DNA of 64,000 bases from Hyphomicrobiales bacterium (lineage in GTDB: Bacteria > Pseudomonadota > Alphaproteobacteria > Rhizobiales > Rhizobiaceae): assembly GCA_900471605.1 (NCBI GenBank), contig UCEY01000016.1, forward strand, positions 282,272 to 346,271. Reading direction: 5' to 3'. The notes below the pieces were generated by a model that made no database searches, was not told where the DNA came from, and worked only from the letters and a program-made list of their open reading frames with translations. Positions 18,941 to 26,806 of the stretch are shown piece after piece. Each line of letters starts with the position of its first letter. Within the stretch, counting starts at the first letter, position 1. The position numbers and the translations under genes were made by a program.

Positions 18941-19885
18941 CTACCTGATTTCCACTGCGACGTCCGCGACCGGAGGCGCGGCCTTGATCAGCCCGGTCTC
19001 CTGCATGAAGGTCGCGAAACGCTGGTAGCGGCCCTGGTCGAGCGCGGCCGGACGCTTGGCGAAACGCGGCAGCGTGTCGAAGAAGGCGGTGCGGTTCAGC
19101 TCATCGTCAAGGTTCGGATAGGCCTTGGCGAAAAGCTGCCAGGCCTCCTGCGGGTGGTTGGTGATGAAGATCGAGGCCTGTTCGACCGCATGCAGGAAGC
19201 GCGGCAGCCGGCTGTCGGCGGCCAGATCACGGCGGGTGACGAAGATCAGCTCGTCATAGGCGGGAACCCCGTGCTCCTCGGGGAAAAAGGCGCGCCCCGC
19301 ATGGCCTTCCAGCTTCATCTGGGTCAGCTCGAAATTGCGGAAACCGCCGAGCGTCGCATCCACCTTGCCGCCGATCAGCGAAGGCGACAGCGAGAAATTG
19401 ACGTTGATCAGTTCCACGTCGTCGTTCGAGAGCCCTTCGGAAGCCAGCATGCGCTTCAGCATGGCATCTTCGAAGCCGGTGACGGAAAAGCCGACCTTCT
19501 TGCCCTTCAGGTCCTTGAGGCTCTTGATCGGGCCATCCGCCAGAACCGTGACGGTATTGAGCGGGGTTTCGACCAGCGTGCCGAACCGCACCAGCGGCAG
19601 GCCGGCCTCGTGATCGAGATAGAGATTGGGCTGGTAATGAATGCCGATATCCGCCTGCCCCGCCGAGACGAGGCGCGGCACCGCGGAAGGGTCGGACGGC
19701 GGGATGAGCTCGACGTCGAGATTGGCATCGGCAAACAGGCCGCGCTCGGCGGCGATGACCATCGGAGCGTGATCCGGATTGACGAACCATTCGAGCAGCA
19801 CGCCGAGCTTGTCGGCCGCCTGCGAAGAAGCGGGCGCGGCCAAGGTGGCGAGCGCGATGACGGACGCTGTGAGGATACGGATCAT
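18941..19885 (-). CDS. thiY: Thiamine-precursor (formylaminopyrimidine/HMP) ABC transporter substrate-binding protein
   Basis: 314 residues with a Sec signal peptide (hydrophobic LTASVIALATLAAPA ending in SSQAADK). The mature N-terminus LGVLLEWFVNPDHAPMVIAA is the ThiY/NMT1 signature for pyrimidine-moiety binding. The ATG at 19885 overlaps the ThiX stop by four bases, with AAGGAG twelve bases upstream. It follows a TPP riboswitch, which supports a thiamine-related cargo. Confidence 0.9.
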   Translation of the reverse strand: MIRILTASVIALATLAAPASSQAADKLGVLLEWFVNPDHAPMVIAAERGLFADANLDVELIPPSDPSAVPRLVSAGQADIGIHYQPNLYLDHEAGLPLVRFGTLVETPLNTVTVLADGPIKSLKDLKGKKVGFSVTGFEDAMLKRMLASEGLSNDDVELINVNFSLSPSLIGGKVDATLGGFRNFELTQMKLEGHAGRAFFPEEHGVPAYDELIFVTRRDLAADSRLPRFLHAVEQASIFITNHPQEAWQLFAKAYPNLDDELNRTAFFDTLPRFAKRPAALDQGRYQRFATFMQETGLIKAAPPVADVAVEIR

Positions 19886-20670
19886 GACTGGGCGGAGCTC
19901 CTTGATGCGGATGAGGATGAGGATGCAGGATCGGCTTCGCTGGCCCAGGGGGCGAGGCCTGCGGTCAGCCGGTCGATGAGAAGCCTTAAAGCGAGGGTAA
20001 GGATGGCGAGGACGACCATGGCGGCGAACACCGTATCGGTCTGCATGCGGGCATTCGCCTGGACCATGACGAAACCGAGCCCGCCGGATGCCCCGATCCA
20101 CTCACCGACGACCGCCCCGAGCGGTGCCAGAGGCGCGGCAACCCTGAGGCCCGAGACGAGGCTCGGGATCGCCAGCGGCACGCGGATCGCAACCAGCGCC
20201 TGCCAGTGGCTCGCGCCCTCCAGCGATACGGCGTCGAGGATTTCCTGATCTGTGCGGCGAAGGCCGTCGGCAAAGGCCGAGGCGACCGGAAAGAAGATGA
20301 TGATCGTCGTCATCGCCACTTTCGAGGCGAGCCCGAAACCGAGCCAGAGAACCAGGATCGGCGCGAGAACGAAGACGGGAAAGGCCTGCAGGACGAGAAC
20401 CATCGGCCAGACGAGGCGCCCAAGCCGCGGCAATGCCGCGACCCCGAAGGCGGTCGCGATGCCGAAGGTGCCGCCGATGACCAGGCCGAGCGCGATTTCC
20501 GTCAGCGTAACTGCGCTGTTTCTCAGCAGGAACCCCGGCTGACGCCAGAAGGCGGAGACCACCTCAATCGGAGACGGCAGGATGTAGCGGGGCGGAGTAA
20601 AAAGCCAGACGCCAGCCTGCCATAGAGCGACAAGCAGGACGAGGCCAATCACCGCGTGGGACGCCCGCAT
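19882..20670 (-). CDS. thiX: Thiamine-precursor ABC transporter permease
   Basis: 262 residues with about six membrane segments. The EAA-like loop is around SLEGASHWQALVAIRVPLAI. The C-terminus is an unusual serine-rich tail (PASSSSSASRSSAQS). It is the first gene after the TPP riboswitch on the minus strand and is coupled to thiY. No ThiZ ATPase gene accompanies the pair, which is atypical; an ATPase from elsewhere must serve the transporter, unless it lies outside the window. Confidence 0.88.
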   Translation of the reverse strand: MRASHAVIGLVLLVALWQAGVWLFTPPRYILPSPIEVVSAFWRQPGFLLRNSAVTLTEIALGLVIGGTFGIATAFGVAALPRLGRLVWPMVLVLQAFPVFVLAPILVLWLGFGLASKVAMTTIIIFFPVASAFADGLRRTDQEILDAVSLEGASHWQALVAIRVPLAIPSLVSGLRVAAPLAPLGAVVGEWIGASGGLGFVMVQANARMQTDTVFAAMVVLAILTLALRLLIDRLTAGLAPWASEADPASSSSSASRSSAQS

Positions 20671-20812
20671 GATGCTAAGCGCCGGATGTGACGACCGGAA
20701 ACGGGCTTGGGAATGCGGAAAGAATGGATGTCATCGTCGATCTCCAGATCAGCTCAATCACGGAGATCCAGGTGAAGCGGAGAAGAGAAAAATCGTCGGA
20801 GGACGCCTGTTT

Positions 20813-20900
20813 CCGTTCCTACGCCGGCATGACCCGGATCAGGTTCAAGGGTCCGGCTCACCGCCATCTCAGCATCGTCAAGATGCCCCCCTCGGAATAT
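20813..20900 (-). promoter_or_regulatory. TPP riboswitch (THI box)
   Basis: On the minus strand the conserved elements appear in order: GGGGGGCATC, GATGCTGAGATGGCGG (with CTGAGA), then ACCCTTGAACCTGATCCGGG and TCATGCCGGCGTAGGAA. These are the P2/P3 and P4/P5 landmarks of the thiamine pyrophosphate aptamer. It lies about 140 bases upstream of thiX, so thiamine pyrophosphate should repress thiXY. Confidence 0.95.
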
Positions 20901-20986
20901 CCCTGAGCTATCGGACGGAGAGGTTTTTTTGTCAATCCTCGAACGGCCGCCAAGATTAGAAGATGCAGCGGCGGAAGGCGCAAAAT

Positions 20987-21019
20987 GCAAAACGCGGACA
21001 ACCGGGTTGCCCGCGTTTC
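20987..21019 (-). terminator. Intrinsic terminator after minE
   Basis: On the minus strand a GC-rich stem (AACGCGGGCAAC pairing with GTTGTCCGCGTT, one mismatch) is followed by a T-run (TTTTGC). It begins about 30 bases downstream of the minE stop and would end the minCDE transcript. Confidence 0.75.
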
Positions 21020-21050
21020 GAAACTTAAGGTCCGGTCAAATGCGACCGGC

Positions 21051-21311
21051 TCAGGCAGCCTGGCTGACGGCGTCGAGCGGGATCTCGACATCGATCTCCA
21101 GGATCGTGACGTCCTCGTCGCGATCCATCTTGACCTGCACCTTGTCGCTGTCAACCTGCACGTGCTTGGCGATCACCGCGAGGATTTCTTCGCGAAGCAC
21201 GGATACGAGGTCAGAGCCGTTCGACGAACGTTCGTGGGCGAGAAGCACCTGCAGGCGTTCGCGGGCCGTCGGAGCGGAGCGCTGTTTGCGGAAGAGGTTG
21301 AATATCGTCAT
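21051..21311 (-). CDS. minE: Cell division topological specificity factor MinE
   Basis: 86 residues. The N-terminal anti-MinCD segment ([17 protein letters not shown]) and the C-terminal topological specificity domain are both clear. MinE drives MinD off the membrane and creates the pole-to-pole oscillation that places the division septum. The start overlaps the minD stop by four bases. Confidence 0.97.
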   Translation of the reverse strand: MTIFNLFRKQRSAPTARERLQVLLAHERSSNGSDLVSVLREEILAVIAKHVQVDSDKVQVKMDRDEDVTILEIDVEIPLDAVSQAA

Positions 21312-22123
21312 GCGGCCCTCCGTGCGAAGATCTTGCCGAATATCCCGCGCTTTTCCCCCGGGACCGTGATCGGCAGAACCTCGCCGGCAAGCCGGCGTGC
21401 GGCCTCGAAATAGGCCATGGCCGGGGCGCTGCGCGCATCCGCCAGGGTGACCGGCGACCCGATGTTCGACGCGCGAAGCACGTCCATGCTTTCCGGAATG
21501 ATGCCGATCAGCGGGATGGACAGGATTTCCAGCACGTCCTCCACCTTCAGCATGTCGCCCCGTTCCGCGCGGTTGGCGTCGTAGCGCGTGAGAAGCAGGT
21601 GCTTTTCCATGCGTTCGCCGCGCTCGGCCTTCAACGTCTTCGAGTCGAGCAGGCCGATGATGCGGTCCGAGTCGCGAACCGACGAGACTTCCGGATTGGT
21701 GACCACCACGGCCATGTCGGCATGGCGCATGGCAAGCGTTGCGCCGCTTTCGATCCCGGCCGGGCTGTCGCAGATGACCCAGTCGAACACCCGCCTCAGC
21801 TCGGTGATGACCCGTTCGACACCCTCCGGCGTCAGGTTGTCCTTGTCGCGCGTCTGGGACGCCGGCAGCAGGAACAGCGTCTCCAGCCGCTTGTCACGGA
21901 TCAGCGCCTGCGAAAGCTTGGCTTCACCCTGAATGACGTTGATCAGGTCGTAGACGACCCGGCGCTCGGCGCCCATCACCAGGTCGAGATTGCGCAGCCC
22001 GACGTCGAAATCGACGACAACGACCCGTTCGTTTCGCTGTGCCAGAGCCGCTCCAAGTGCGGCAGTCGAGGTCGTCTTGCCAACCCCGCCCTTGCCTGAA
22101 GTGACTACGATGACTTTCCCCAT
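21308..22123 (-). CDS. minD: Septum site-determining ATPase MinD
   Basis: 271 residues. The deviant Walker A motif [10 protein letters not shown] (about residues 10-19), the [14 protein letters not shown] switch region and CDSPAGIE are typical. The C-terminus ([10 protein letters not shown]) can form the short amphipathic membrane-targeting helix. MinD recruits MinC to the membrane. It is the middle gene of minC-minD-minE. Confidence 0.98.
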   Translation of the reverse strand: MGKVIVVTSGKGGVGKTTSTAALGAALAQRNERVVVVDFDVGLRNLDLVMGAERRVVYDLINVIQGEAKLSQALIRDKRLETLFLLPASQTRDKDNLTPEGVERVITELRRVFDWVICDSPAGIESGATLAMRHADMAVVVTNPEVSSVRDSDRIIGLLDSKTLKAERGERMEKHLLLTRYDANRAERGDMLKVEDVLEILSIPLIGIIPESMDVLRASNIGSPVTLADARSAPAMAYFEAARRLAGEVLPITVPGEKRGIFGKIFARRAA

Positions 22124-22154
22124 CTTGCTCTCCTGTTTGCTGGCCGGTTTCGGC

Positions 22155-22883
22155 TCAAATAAGTTTCTCTGCCATGATCGAATCCCCTTCGAGCCAAAGC
22201 TGGACCGAGTGTCCGCGAAGGCCGGGGGCCATGTCGTCCGCCATCTTGTAGATGCCGTCGATTGCCAGCAGCTCTGCCTCGAGCTTGCGGCAGAAGATGC
22301 GCGCCGATGCGTTTCCGAGCGACCCCGCCATGGCCCTGCCGCGCAGAGTGCCGTAGATATGGATCGATCCGCCGGCGATGATTTCGGCCCCGGAAGCGAC
22401 CGACCCGATGATCGTCACGTCGCCTTCGGGAAAGATCACCGACTGTCCTGACCGCACCGGGTCGCGAATGACGATGGACTGCAAGGTCGGACGTGCCTCG
22501 GGCGCCGACGGCTTCGGCTCGCTGTTGCGCAGCTCGATGATCGGCTCCTTGGCGACGGCCTCGTCCGACACCGGCCGGCCGCCCTTGAGCGCCGGAGGCA
22601 TGCCCTGCCCCAGGATCGAAGGACGGCCGCCTTCGATGCCCATGATATTGACGTTGCGCCCGGCAAGCTCAGTTATGAGCTCCTTCAGCTGAGCGCGATC
22701 GATCGGCAGATCGGTCACGTCAAGCACGACCGGGCGGCCGAGAAAGAAACCTGCGGAACGAGCCGCGAGATCATCCAGCCTGACGAGCCAGTCGTCGAAG
22801 GGAAGATCGGGGGCAAGGACGACCGCCAGAAATGAGCGGCCCTTGATGCGGATAGATCGAGCGTCCGTTAGCATTTTGGTCAT
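22155..22883 (-). CDS. minC: Septum site-determining protein MinC
   Basis: 242 residues. The N-terminal domain binds FtsZ; the C-terminal beta-helix starts near residue 130 (RSGQSVIFPEGDVTIIGSVA) and contains GGSIHIYGTLRGRAMAG, diagnostic for MinC. It inhibits FtsZ assembly away from midcell. It is separated from minD by 31 bases. An alanine/proline-rich linker lies between the two domains. Confidence 0.96.
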   Translation of the reverse strand: MTKMLTDARSIRIKGRSFLAVVLAPDLPFDDWLVRLDDLAARSAGFFLGRPVVLDVTDLPIDRAQLKELITELAGRNVNIMGIEGGRPSILGQGMPPALKGGRPVSDEAVAKEPIIELRNSEPKPSAPEARPTLQSIVIRDPVRSGQSVIFPEGDVTIIGSVASGAEIIAGGSIHIYGTLRGRAMAGSLGNASARIFCRKLEAELLAIDGIYKMADDMAPGLRGHSVQLWLEGDSIMAEKLI

Positions 22884-23315
22884 CTACGTAAAGAAATCGT
22901 TGACCGTTTTTTAGCGCCGATATGGTTAACAAAGGGTAAATGAAGACCCGCACGGGGGCCGGTTTTTAACCGATCGTTACGATCTTCATTGACTGACTGG
23001 CGGACCACGGCAGACGTGGTCTCGGCGATGAACGAAGCCCCCCTGGAAGGGCAAAGAAGACAGGTCAACAGGCGATATACGTCCGGAGGACGACACGTCT
23101 TCACGCGCTTTGGCGAGAATCGCGATTCTCGGCCGCCGGCAAGGCAGCGACGCGAAGCGAAGACTGCTCCCGACTGGCCGGCCGCTCTGTCGACGGGTCT
23201 GCGACAGCACCTCATCCCGCCCCTCGAATTTCAGGCAGGAATCGTCCGCACCCGAGCCCGGCAAGGGCAAACGCACGCGACTTTGAGTTCTGGAAAATCC
23301 TCGGTCCCGAAAACG
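22884..23315. other. Intergenic stretch upstream of minC
   Basis: About 430 bases between minC and the sRNA terminator. Short open frames on both strands overlap and have no ribosome-binding sites or recognisable products. The 22890-22980 part is A+T-rich and is the likely minC promoter region. Nothing else is seen. Confidence 0.5.
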
Positions 23316-23352
23316 AAAAAGCCTGCCGCGGGAGGAGGTGCGGCAGGCTTTC
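23316..23352 (-). terminator. Terminator hairpin of the CCUCCUCCC sRNA array
   Basis: Stem 23321-23329 with 23340-23348 (nine base pairs), loop carrying the CCTCCTCCC motif, and a T-run on the minus strand encoded by the A-run at 23316-23320. Confidence 0.85.
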
Positions 23353-23475
23353 CGAAAAGAACCGAACAGCGGCTGGGAGGAGGAGTGCCGCTGTTCCTAC
23401 AGACGCCCCTGGGAGGAGGAGTGAGGCGCCTGATAACACGAAGCTTTGCGGGAGGAGGTGCATCGCTTCGATAAG
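23316..23475 (-). ncRNA. CcsR/alpha-r14-like sRNA array: four hairpins with CCUCCUCCC loops
   Basis: Read on the minus strand, four consecutive stem-loops each expose CCTCCTCCC or CTCCTCCTCCC in the loop. Their positions are 23439-23470, 23401-23431, 23364-23396 and 23321-23348. The last has a 9-bp GC stem (GCCTGCCGC/GCGGCAGGC) followed by TTTTT and acts as terminator. Loops of this type are anti-Shine-Dalgarno sequences in rhizobial alpha-r14 (NfeR1) and Rhodobacter CcsR RNAs. The array lies downstream of a DUF1127 gene, as in the ccaF1-ccsR locus. It could be one RNA or several processed RNAs. Confidence 0.85.
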
Positions 23476-23605
23476 TATGACTATACGCCGATCCGGCTGG
23501 ATTGATAGTCATTATGTTGCAGTGCAGCTATACGAAAATTGCATACCGGAAAATGAGTGCTCACGGCACCAACGAGATCCGGCTGATCCGGTCACCTCTG
23601 GACGC

Positions 23606-23632
23606 GAAAACGCCCGCGGCTACGGCGGGCGT
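23606..23632 (-). terminator. Terminator-like hairpin between DUF1127 gene and sRNA array
   Basis: Perfect 8-bp stem (ACGCCCGC at 23610-23617 with GCGGGCGT at 23625-23632). On the minus strand it is followed by TTTTCGCG. It could end the DUF1127 message or act as a partial terminator/processing site before the sRNA array. Confidence 0.7.
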
Positions 23633-23661
23633 CTTGAAACTGCAGTGCAGAAATATCGCAA

Positions 23662-23808
23662 TCAGCGGCCGATGGCTGCCCGGGCGACATTGCGGATGTC
23701 GGCGCGGTCGATGCCGAGGTCCTGCAGCTCGCGGCTGGTCATGCGGCCGAGTTCGGTGACGGTCTGACGATACTTGCGCCAGTTGTTGAAAGAGCGTGCT
23801 ACGTTCAT
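23662..23808 (-). CDS. Small DUF1127-domain protein (CcaF1-like)
   Basis: 48 residues: the protein starts MNVARSFNNWRKYRQ, continues TVTELGRMTSRELQDLGI, and ends with DRADIRNVARAAIGR. This is the arginine-rich DUF1127 pattern, with the RELxDLGIxRxDI core. Family knowledge: DUF1127 proteins in alphaproteobacteria include CcaF1, an RNA-binding protein that affects sRNA maturation, and small regulators of phosphate and carbon metabolism in Agrobacterium. The message probably continues towards the four CCUCCUCCC hairpins. AAAGGGA precedes the ATG. Confidence 0.88.
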   Translation of the reverse strand: MNVARSFNNWRKYRQTVTELGRMTSRELQDLGIDRADIRNVARAAIGR

Positions 23809-23965
23809 GATCGGGTCCCTTTCCTGAGACAGTCTGACGTCAGCAACCGTTCTTGGCTCCGGCGTCGTTCGATGAGAGGGATATAGCCCTCCTCGCCTGC
23901 CTGGAAAAGCAACAAAGCCTCACGTCACCCATGCAACGAGCGCAATGGTCTGGCTCATATGCCTG

Positions 23966-24355
23966 CTATTCCGCCTTGGCGGATGCCGCAGCGCACACCA
24001 TGATCATCTCCACCTTGAGGTTGGGATTGGCGAGCCGTGCCTCGAAACAGGCCCGGGCCGGCGGAGCCATGCCCGAAACCCAGGCGTCCCAGATCTCGTT
24101 CATTTCGGCATAACCGTCCATGTCCGCCAATATGATGGCGCAGAAGATCAGGCCCTGCTTGGCGCTGCCGATCTCGGCGAGGCGCGCCTCGGCCTTGGCG
24201 AGCAGCTGCCGGGTCTGTTCGGCGACGCTCAGATCGCCGTCATAGGGCGACTCGGGCGTCACGGCGAAATAGCCGGTGCCCTGATGCACAACGGCCGAGC
24301 TACCGCGGCTGCCGACACCGAAACGTTCGATGATGGAAGAGAAATCCTGGATCAT
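23966..24355 (-). CDS. RidA family (YjgF/YER057c/UK114) protein
   Basis: 129 residues, the normal size. The visible family features are the opening segment around VVHQGTGYFAV, the central QTRQLLAKAEARLAEIGSAK and the C-terminal PPARACFEARLANPNLKVEM, where the Arg is usually substrate-contacting. RidA proteins hydrolyse reactive enamine/imine intermediates. This one belongs to one of the divergent Rid subfamilies; the deaminase residues are only partly conserved as judged by eye. It follows Dps in the same direction. Confidence 0.85.
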   Translation of the reverse strand: MIQDFSSIIERFGVGSRGSSAVVHQGTGYFAVTPESPYDGDLSVAEQTRQLLAKAEARLAEIGSAKQGLIFCAIILADMDGYAEMNEIWDAWVSGMAPPARACFEARLANPNLKVEMIMVCAAASAKAE

Positions 24356-24406
24356 GAAATACCTGTACTGGTCTTGAACGATGGATGTGATGATGATGCA
24401 ACGATC

Positions 24407-24430
24407 GGCGGCAGCGATGTCCCTGCCGCC
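24407..24430. terminator. GC hairpin between dps and the RidA gene
   Basis: Perfect 8-bp arms GGCGGCAG (24407-24414) and CTGCCGCC (24423-24430). It lacks a clear T-run on either strand, so termination of dps is only a possibility. Confidence 0.4.
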
Positions 24431-24472
24431 GGGACTCCTTCATGAATCTATGAATCGTGATCTGCGCCCGGG

Positions 24473-24991
24473 TTATTCGGCGTTGCGTGTCGTCTCGAAC
24501 AGGAACCAGGCGCGCCGTTCCGTCTCGTCGATCCAGACTTCCAGCAGGCTCGTGGTGGCCACGTCGTTATGTTCGGCGCAGACTTCGTGGGCCTGGCGCA
24601 GGAACGAGACGAGCTGCCGGTTGTCGTCCTTGAGCTCCGCGAGCATGTCGCGCGGCGTGACGAAATCGGCGTCGTTGTCGAGAAGGCGCTGCAGCCGGCC
24701 GATATGGCCGATGGAGCGGATGGTCGTGCCGCCGACCTTGCGGGCACGTTCGGCAATCGCGTCGGTCATGGCAAAGATCTGCTCGCCCTGCTCGTCGAGC
24801 ATCACGTGGTAGTCTCGAAAATGCGGGCCGCTCATGTGCCAATGAAAATTCTTGGTCTTGAGGTAGAGCGCGAACGTGTCCGCAAGCAGCGCCGCAAGCG
24901 CACCGGCGATATCGGCGGTGGCATTGGAGGGCAGATCTGATGGAGTATTCAGCGACGCCTTGCGGCGGCTTTCGACTGCGGTGCGGTCCAT
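24473..24991 (-). CDS. dps: Dps-family DNA-binding ferritin-like protein
   Basis: 172 residues. The ferroxidase ligands lie in the Dps signature KNFHWHMSGPHFRDYHVMLD and EQGEQIFAMTDAIAERARKV. The N-terminal extension has several basic residues (ESRRKAS), which in other Dps proteins bind DNA. Dps dodecamers oxidise and store iron using hydrogen peroxide and protect DNA in stationary phase. An upstream GGAGAA lies near the ATG. Confidence 0.95.
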   Translation of the reverse strand: MDRTAVESRRKASLNTPSDLPSNATADIAGALAALLADTFALYLKTKNFHWHMSGPHFRDYHVMLDEQGEQIFAMTDAIAERARKVGGTTIRSIGHIGRLQRLLDNDADFVTPRDMLAELKDDNRQLVSFLRQAHEVCAEHNDVATTSLLEVWIDETERRAWFLFETTRNAE

Positions 24992-25339
24992 GGCTGTTCT
25001 CCTTGGGTGAGACGGATGGATTTCAGGACTTCACACTGGCCGGAGGCCGGTGCAACGGGAGTGATCCTACGGGCGATCCGTGGATCGCGTGTGTCAGCTA
25101 AACTGCCCGGGAGTGTTCTCGGGATCGAGCACGGTTATACGACCAGGACCGGATCTCCGATAGCCACCATGAGAGCGCGGATGCCGATGCGCCCGTAGAC
25201 CGCGACCGGCGATGCCTCCTCCTCTGGCCGACCACGCCGCGATTGCTATTTGGCCAGGCTTGCTGATAGTTCGAAAAGGAGCCGCGGACACAGACCTGAT
25301 CTGCGACGACGGGCATTCCCATCGACTAAGGAGATGATC
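24992..25339. other. Intergenic stretch upstream of the BrnA-like gene
   Basis: About 350 bases between divergent dps and the BrnA-like gene. No convincing gene is visible. In particular there is no BrnT toxin frame. It must contain the promoters for both neighbours. Confidence 0.5.
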
Positions 25340-25576
25340 ATGACACGCACCCCGCGCCGGCCCGTCAATCCGCTCGACGCCGCAGAGGCTCTGTTTGCGC
25401 CGGCCAAGAAGACATCGCCCGCTCCCGCCGTCGAGCGGCGCCCGCTACCGAATGTCAAGGAGCAGGTGTCGCTGAAGCTCGACAGCGACGTGCTCGCCTA
25501 TTTCCAGGAGGACGGCCCCGGCTGGCAGGATCGCATCAACGACACCCTCCGCGCAGCCATGAACGACAAGGGCTGA
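25340..25576 (+). CDS. BrnA-like antitoxin (orphan)
   Basis: 78 residues. The C-terminal half, VSLKLDSDVLAYFQEDGPGW then QDRINDTLRAAM, is the ribbon-helix-helix core of BrnA antitoxins. The first half is proline-rich and disordered-looking. The start at 25340 follows AAGGAG by six bases; an ATG six bases earlier sits too close to it. BrnA normally neutralises the RNase BrnT encoded just before it, but no BrnT is seen, so this may be a stand-alone regulator. Confidence 0.8.
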   Translation: MTRTPRRPVNPLDAAEALFAPAKKTSPAPAVERRPLPNVKEQVSLKLDSDVLAYFQEDGPGWQDRINDTLRAAMNDKG

Positions 25577-25649
25577 CGACGAAAGACGGATTCGGCACGC
25601 ATGGCGCAGAGCGCCTGAAAGGGATATGATCTCTGCCAAGGAGCCGATC

Positions 25650-26735
25650 ATGCCAGCTTTGCCCAACCTGAACATCGTGCCGTTCATCAGCGTCGAGAAC
25701 ATGATGGATCTCGTCCTCGATACCGGGGTCGAGACATTCCTCAAGGAACTGGCCGGCTATATCGAGGCGGACTTCCGCCGCTGGGCAACCTTTGACAAGG
25801 TACCGCGCATCGCCTCCCACTCGCAGGAAGGCGTGATCGAGCTGATGCCGACCTCCGACGGCTCGCTTTACGGGTTCAAATATGTCAACGGCCACCCCAA
25901 GAATACCAGAACCGGCCGGCAGACGGTAACGGCTTTCGGGGTCCTCTCCGATGTCGACAGCGGCTACCCTCTCCTCATATCCGAAATGACCATCCTGACG
26001 GCGCTACGCACCGCGGCAACCTCGGCAGTAGCCGCCAAATATCTCGCGCCTGAAGGCGCCGATTGCATGGCGATCATCGGCAATGGCGCCCAGAGCGAAT
26101 TCCAGGCAATCGCCTTCAAGGCGCTGGTCGGCATCGGCAAGTTGCGCCTCTACGACATCGACCCTAATGCGACCGAACGATGTGCCAAAAATCTTGCGGG
26201 CATGGGCTTTGACATTACCCGATGCCGGTCATCCCAGGAGGCGGTCGAGGGCGCCCAGGTCATCACCACCGCCACGGCCGACAAGCAGAATGCCACCATT
26301 CTCACCGACAACATGGTCGGACCGGGCGTTCACATCAATGCCGTCGGCGGCGATTGCCCCGGCAAGACCGAGCTTCACAAGGATATCCTCACCCGCTCCG
26401 ACATCTTTGTCGAATATCCGCCGCAGACCCGCGTCGAAGGCGAAATCCAGCAGATGCCGGCGGATTACCCCGTTACCGAAATCTGGCAGGTGATCTCCGG
26501 TCTTTCGACGGGCCGGACCGGCAGCGCGCAGGTCACGCTGTTCGACAGCGTCGGTTTCGCGACCGAGGACTTTTCAGCGCTCCGCTATATAAGAGACAAG
26601 CTCGCCGGCACCGGCCTCTACGAAAATCTCGACCTGCTGGCCGATCCCGACGAGCCGCGCGACCTCTTCGGCATGCTGCTCAGGCGCGAAGCCTTGCGGA
26701 AAAATACGGTTCGGAATGCAATCCCGAACGAATAA
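25650..26735 (+). CDS. Ornithine cyclodeaminase family protein
   Basis: 361 residues from the ATG at 25650, which follows AAGGAG by six bases. The dinucleotide-binding motif is AIIGNGAQSEFQAIAF near residue 140, as in ornithine cyclodeaminase/mu-crystallin proteins. The conserved ITTATADKQN and GVHINAVGGDCPGKTEL are present, including the Asp expected to be catalytic. Ornithine to proline plus ammonia is the likeliest reaction; some relatives are imine reductases or opine-type enzymes. Confidence 0.9.
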   Translation: MPALPNLNIVPFISVENMMDLVLDTGVETFLKELAGYIEADFRRWATFDKVPRIASHSQEGVIELMPTSDGSLYGFKYVNGHPKNTRTGRQTVTAFGVLSDVDSGYPLLISEMTILTALRTAATSAVAAKYLAPEGADCMAIIGNGAQSEFQAIAFKALVGIGKLRLYDIDPNATERCAKNLAGMGFDITRCRSSQEAVEGAQVITTATADKQNATILTDNMVGPGVHINAVGGDCPGKTELHKDILTRSDIFVEYPPQTRVEGEIQQMPADYPVTEIWQVISGLSTGRTGSAQVTLFDSVGFATEDFSALRYIRDKLAGTGLYENLDLLADPDEPRDLFGMLLRREALRKNTVRNAIPNE

Positions 26736-26748
26736 CCCGTCCGCAGCG

Positions 26749-26791
26749 CGGGCGGCGCGTCGCCCCGACCTACGAAGCGGGGCGCTGCCCG
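26749..26791. terminator. GC-rich hairpin between convergent genes
   Basis: CGGGCGGCGC...GCCCCG can pair with CGGGGCGCTGCCCG across the short gap between the cyclodeaminase and MarR genes. The pairing is imperfect. It probably terminates transcription from one or both sides. Confidence 0.45.
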
Positions 26792-26806
26792 TTGGAATGA
26801 CGACCT

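Noticed and set aside
22880..23276. Small open frames on both strands upstream of minC
   Set aside because: They overlap one another, have no ribosome-binding sites and no recognisable composition.
23321..23470. Repeated GGGAGGAGG spaced at 35-50 bases, looking like a short CRISPR or Shine-Dalgarno array
   Set aside because: Each copy is in the loop of a different stem, the stems are not repeats, and on the minus strand the loops read CCUCCUCCC. It is an sRNA array, not CRISPR or ribosome-binding sites.
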